Assembly (NCBI GenBank): GCA_028023455.1
Contig: JAQFVV010000073.1
Location: 851,001 to 915,000 of the forward strand
Origin: Epiperipatus broadwayi
Taxonomy: Eukaryota; Onychophora; Udeonychophora; Euonychophora; Peripatidae
Direction: 5' to 3'
Length of the DNA stretch: 64,000 nucleotides
A program made the translations under genes and the position numbers. The stretch's first letter is position 1. Every line of letters begins with the position of its first letter. The notes below the pieces were generated by a model that saw nothing but the letters and a program-made list of their open reading frames with translations, made no database searches and had not been told where the DNA came from. Shown here one piece after another: positions 59,785 through 64,000 of the stretch.

Positions 59785-59832
59785 ATATCCCAAGACTAGT
59801 TTCTAGCTTGTGGCATTCATCAGTGAGGAACC
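59785..59832 (-). ncRNA. Hammerhead-like ribozyme, family A copy 5a, intact core
   Basis: Minus strand: stem I UCCUCA with UUGGGA (one mismatch), CUGAUGA (59817-59823), weak stem II with loop CACAA, GAAA (59800-59803), stem III AC-UA-GU, C17 at 59794. Invariant bases are present. Confidence 0.65.
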
Positions 59833-60223
59833 TTGGATCTGAGAGCACTGCATCTAAAACTTAGGATTTAATACAACTCTCCAGAAGCCACCTTTTATCT
59901 CTACTTAACTACAAAACTATGAGTCTAAAATTGAAAACATAATAATATTTTCAAACTAAGCTCATTATCGTATATAGTCATATAGGTCTGAACTCAGTTT
60001 GGTGCCTTTGGTTCTTTAACTACCATAGCCACAACTATTCTATTAGAGAGGATTGGTATTAAACCACTAAACATTACATGATTACCATTTTTATGCTTGC
60101 TTATAACTGTTATTAAAACCAAAAAACTCTCCATACAGTAGTGCCACATAGTGAAAGGCAGAGTAATCAATGAATGACAGAAGGCTAGTGCATAAAATCC
60201 CTATCTAGTGCCTACTCATCCAA

Positions 60224-60268
60224 TATCCCCAGACTAGTTTTTAGTTTGTGGCATTCATCAGTGAGGAG
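60224..60268 (-). ncRNA. Hammerhead-like motif, family A copy 5b
   Basis: Minus strand: stem I UCCUCA/UGGGGA perfect, CUGAUGA at 60255-60261, but GAAAC is AAAAC. Predicted inactive through loss of G12. Confidence 0.55.
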
Positions 60269-60517
60269 CCTTAGTAATCCTGCCTAATACAGTAGTGGTG
60301 GCTATGTTTGTTAAAGAACCAAGGTGACCAAGATGTAAGGGTGCTGTGCTGATTTCAGACCTATATGACTATATAAGCTAATGAGCTTGGATTGAAAATA
60401 TATATTGGGTTTTCAATTTTGGACTCATAGTTTTGTAGTTAAGTAGAGATAAAAGGTGGATGCTGAAGGGTTGCATTACATCCTAAAATCTAGGTGCAGT
60501 GCACTCAGATTCAAGGC

Positions 60518-60560
60518 TCATCACTGATGAAAGCCACAAGTTAGAAATTAGTCTGGAGAT
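60518..60560 (+). ncRNA. Hammerhead-like ribozyme, family A copy 5c
   Basis: Plus strand: CUGAUGA at 60524-60530, GAAA at 60544-60547, stem III AU-UA-GU (one wobble), C17. Stem I has a mismatch. Core residues are complete. Confidence 0.6.
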
Positions 60561-60684
60561 ATTGTATGAGTAGGCACTAGATAGGGATTTTATGCACAAG
60601 CCTTCTGGCATCCATTGATTACTCTGACTTGCACTAAGTTGCACTACTGTATGGAGAGTTTTGCCTGCTTCAGTAATCAGGTAA

Positions 60685-61789
60685 CTAATAGCTACCCTAA
60701 TGTTTACAATTCTTTACTTCTAATGTTCTATATTTTTACAAACTTACAAGATATAACAGATTAACAGCAATATCAGATTACCACAAATTATATTCTAGAA
60801 TTATTGCTTGATTGTAATATTTTATTGACTTACCAATTGAATTTTGTACATTGTTATATAAAAATCACTACTGTTAGTAATACTAAATGAATGCCAAGTA
60901 CGTCAATAAATTATTCAGATGAGAAAATAATAATCTTCTATCAGCATATTATTTTTTATCTTTAAATATTACTTATTTAACTTTTATTGACCTCTTCTGC
61001 ATTAACAACACTGTATAATAGTTAGAGTGTCTAATGCTCATGATCATTATCTGAGTTTTGAATCTAGGTTAAATAATACTTGGATTTTTTTTAGGTTCCA
61101 ATCAAGTTTATATGTTTTAAGATAGCCACAACATATCCACACAGTTAATAATCTAACTATCAAATTAAAGAAGTATCTATCTATAGTTAGATAGAGAGTA
61201 AAGCAAGAACAAGAATTCTCTACAACCATTAGTAATATATTTTGCTTTTTTAGTATGACATTAGATAGTACTTACATATATAAATAATCTAATGATTATT
61301 AATGAAGGTAAAAATTATTTTACACTTTATCAAATATGTAATACTGAGAATATAAAGCTATTCATAAAACAAATAAGTTTCAATAACTTACTAAGATAAT
61401 TTGCAAGCTAGATTGTCAAAAAATCACTTAAATGAATTTATAAATAATGCCCATTATTTCTAATTAAAATAGCAATCTATTTTTCAGATAAAAGATAATG
61501 ATTTTTATCTGACCTTTAATTAGTTATATAAGAATAAAATAAACATTGATACTTGAAAGGGGTGAAACTTTTTTTATTAGGAGTGATTTTTATCAATAAT
61601 AAAAATTTTCAGCCTTTTTGAATAACAGTACTTGATTTATTACTATATAAAAACTGCAGGTCAGTAAAAAAAATCATTATTATTTATTTAAAAAAGTAAC
61701 AAAAAAGGCATTATTTATCAATTCATTTAATTGATTCTTTGGGAATCCATCTTGTGAAATTATTTTATTAACATATTTGAACTTACACA
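60685..61789. other. AT-rich spacer
   Basis: Nothing was recognised. Confidence 0.5.
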
Positions 61790-61937
61790 GAGATAAACTC
61801 TGAATGCAAACCAGAGTACACAGTGGGTGCATAAAGGTTTGTACATAAAATCCTATTAAGTGGCTACTTATCCAATATCCAAAGACTAGTTTCTAGCTTG
61901 TGGAACTTTGGATTTCAGTAATATTTGGATTTAATGA
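61790..61937 (-). mobile_element. Family A fragment, locus 6, truncated
   Basis: gcaaaccagagta, tacataaaatcctatt, ctacttatccaatatcc and agactagtttctagcttgtg match the minus arm of family A. The sequence breaks just where CUGAUGA would lie, so only the GAAAC-UA-GUC half of the ribozyme remains. Confidence 0.68.
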
Positions 61938-61940
61938 AAT

Positions 61941-61944
<4 letters not shown>

Positions 61945-62026
<82 letters not shown>
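61945..62026. repeat. (TA)n microsatellites around a short mirror
   Basis: Two (TA)n runs are separated by tacatttcat; the preceding atgaaatgt makes a small inverted repeat. Confidence 0.93.
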
Positions 62027-62029
<3 letters not shown>

Positions 62030-62062
62030 AAGTTTGATATCTGTATTCGTTTCACAATATAT

Positions 62063-62277
62063 GTAATATATAAATCAATATATATATATCAAAATACAGT
62101 ACAATTTATATAAATTATTTCTTTTAGAAGTACTTTCGACTATACACTTTGTAGTCTTTATCAACGTTATATAGTTGATAAAGACTACAAAGTGTATAGT
62201 CGAAAGTACTTCTAAAAGAATATAATTTATATAAATTGTACTGTATTTTAATATATATATATATTGATTTATATATT

Positions 62278-62279
<2 letters not shown>
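62063..62279. repeat. Near-perfect palindrome with family C hammerhead-like motif
   Basis: The left arm 62063-62165 and right arm 62174-62279 are complementary with only a few differences, around an 8-nt loop gttatata. Each arm carries uugauaaagac, a pairing partner agtc, GAAAG-UA-CUU, then cuaaaag. This is the same order as hammerhead parts, with C3 and G8 replaced. The near identity implies recent formation or gene conversion between arms. Confidence 0.85.

Positions 62280-62322
<43 letters not shown>
62280..62322. repeat. (CA)n(TA)n microsatellite
   Basis: A dinucleotide run directly right of the palindrome. Confidence 0.93.
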
Positions 62323-62324
<2 letters not shown>

Positions 62325-64000
62325 TGAATGAAAGATTTATACTCTATACATTTAATATCAGTCGATTAAAGATCAAGTTACATTAAAAGATATAAAGACT
62401 GATTTAAATTGGAACTATGGCTTGTAATAGTTCAGGATGGCTGTACATCAAAAGATCTAAAAGATGATAAGAGGTATCTCTCTCTTATTGTAAAATGCTA
62501 TCAAACTTTGCAGCTAGAGGTCAGTTCAATTATTATTTAAATACGTTTGTAAAAATTTTCACATGTTGTTATAGTTATTCATTATTAATATATATATGAT
62601 AATGCTTCATGTTTTAGTGACAAATTTGATTACAATACAAATTATTTAAATATATTTAAAAGGCCATTTAACACATTTTTCTTTTCAGATTTTGACTTAC
62701 TTAATAAATCATTTTTTAATTTCAATTTTCTTCAAACATTTCAATCACAGTATATGGTCATTGTCAAGCATAGTTCTTCCTGTTTATTTCCATATATGCC
62801 TACATCCTTTTACTATTGGAGGAAATTGAAATGAAACTTTTTTAATAAAATGAAAAGAAAAAGTGTGTTAAATGATTTAATATATATATATTAAAATTAA
62901 TAGGCCTTCTTTGGAAAGAAAATTGTCAAATACTTATTACTGATTTTATTAAATGACATTATTTACTGCAGAGTACTGTTCAACACACATATACAATAAA
63001 GCCACTTTTTATGTGTAATCTATCCTACATAATTAATATTATTGTATAAATAATTTTTAAAAAAATAACATAGTTATTAATAATAAATTGAAATAACAGA
63101 TTACCTTTGTATATTCTGTATATGTGTTTACTTATTCACTAATAAAATAAAAATAATAAAACTTAAAATGAACAGCAAAGTGTCTTATTTATATTTCAAT
63201 TAAACATGATCTGGATAATATTCTTTTTCTTCACTAATTTTTTTATTCTATGGAAACATAATACAATAACATTCACTTTATCTACAGGTAATGGTCTTCC
63301 TTATTGTTTTGACGTTTTTAATTTCATATCAACTTTGATATCTATATAGAGGTGTCTAGATTTTTATTACCCATTTCAGATTCTTGATAAATTTTTCAAA
63401 CTTTAAGCTTTTTGATGCAATATCTGAATATTTTATAGATTCTTTTTCAGCCAATACTAAATTGATAACTTTCATATTACTTAAACAAAGATATTTTATT
63501 AATTTTTCTACATTTCATAAAACTTCTATATTTATGCTTAGAATACATTTTATTATGTAAAATATTGTACTAAAAAAAAGTTAGAAAAAAATTTAAAAAA
63601 TAAATGTGCTATAATAAAAGTTGGAAAAATTAAAAAAAAAAGTAGAATATACTGAATGTGATTTAAATGTATATTGAAACTTTTATTAATAAACATGACC
63701 ACATATGATGTTTTGAAACAATCGTTGTGGCTTTTTTTTTGTTTACATTTTTTGTTTACTTATTTATTTATATTTTTTAATATCATGTAATTGAAGTAGT
63801 GTATATTGATACAACACACATCATGGCTTAACTTTACATATATATTTGAAATAAATAAAAATCATGTTAAATCTTTAGAGAATTCTTTACCACAATTTAT
63901 AATACATTATTTGCATTGCCAATATGATGATAAACATTGAAGTGATTCTCACAGAGATATACTTACAGCACAATCAAAATCTCATGTCATTTATGTTTTC
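62323..64000. other. AT-rich spacer to window end
   Basis: No gene or element was recognised. Confidence 0.5.

Larger units (their letters stand above)
59607..60684. mobile_element. Fold-back element, hammerhead family A, locus 5, with 13-bp target duplication
   Basis: The perfect duplication agtaatcaggtaa lies at 59607-59619 and 60672-60684 and encloses a 1052-bp insert. Inside are two minus monomers head to tail (ribozyme cores at 59817 and 60255, period 438 bp) followed by one plus monomer ending at about 60668. The minus and plus halves share the internal region (ggactcatagttttgtagtt, and gagcttggattgaaaata against its complement), so the insert folds into one long hairpin. The left arm is long (catgattacca-type, tttatgcttgctcataactg) and the right arm is short, ending ttttgcctg. 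No protein frame is present. Confidence 0.85.

Overview
This is a very AT-rich (about three-quarters A+T by eye) eukaryotic window, from an invertebrate animal genome. The evidence is animal-type retrotransposons (RTE, jockey/CR1-like and Penelope-like), a mariner transposon, tRNA-headed SINEs, long (TTA)n and (AT)n arrays, and no operons or ribosome-binding sites. I cannot name the species. I found no convincing host protein-coding gene, rRNA gene or functional tRNA gene. The window behaves as intergenic or intronic sequence built from layers of mobile elements.

Layout. 1-11 kb: AT-rich spacer with a direct repeat pair, a decayed Penelope-like element (PLE, 3.67-4.44 kb), two SINE pieces, two palindromes and a compositionally alien G/C patch (9.25-9.35 kb). 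11.5-12.35 kb: a dead mariner with terminal inverted repeats. 12.9-15.8 kb: a nearly full-length but broken RTE LINE, followed directly by a hammerhead-bearing fold-back element (15.8-16.7 kb). 18.9-24.7 kb: two fold-back elements, one of which split an old LINE with a 13-bp target duplication. 25.0-27.4 kb: a young LINE sitting inside a long (TTA)n array. 27.8-31.2 kb: a decayed minus-strand LINE with endonuclease and reverse transcriptase pieces. 33.9-35.4 and 40.7-43.8 kb: clusters of fold-back elements. 48.7-53 kb: a Penelope RT scrap, more palindromes, and a complete hammerhead ribozyme at 51122-51180. 55.9-62.3 kb: three more copies of fold-back family A, a minus-strand RTE 3' end and a near-perfect palindrome.

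Most interesting result. At least three unrelated-sequence repeat families (A, B and G here) share one design. The monomers are about 360-445 bp. Each carries a type-I hammerhead-like ribozyme with a tiny stem III closed by a 2-nt loop and a GUC cleavage site. Monomers are joined head-to-tail and also in inverted orientation, so that each insertion is a giant hairpin with one long arm and one short arm. Two family A insertions (23.3 kb and 59.6-60.7 kb) are flanked by perfect 13-bp target-site duplications, and one of them interrupts a LINE, so they moved as units. This resembles the known metazoan retrozymes and the hammerheads of Penelope-like elements. The inverted, two-armed architecture is the part I have not seen described. 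Penelope-like fragments in the same window are candidates for the mobilising machinery (inference). All sequence reading was by eye; alignments and covariance-model searches would be decisive.
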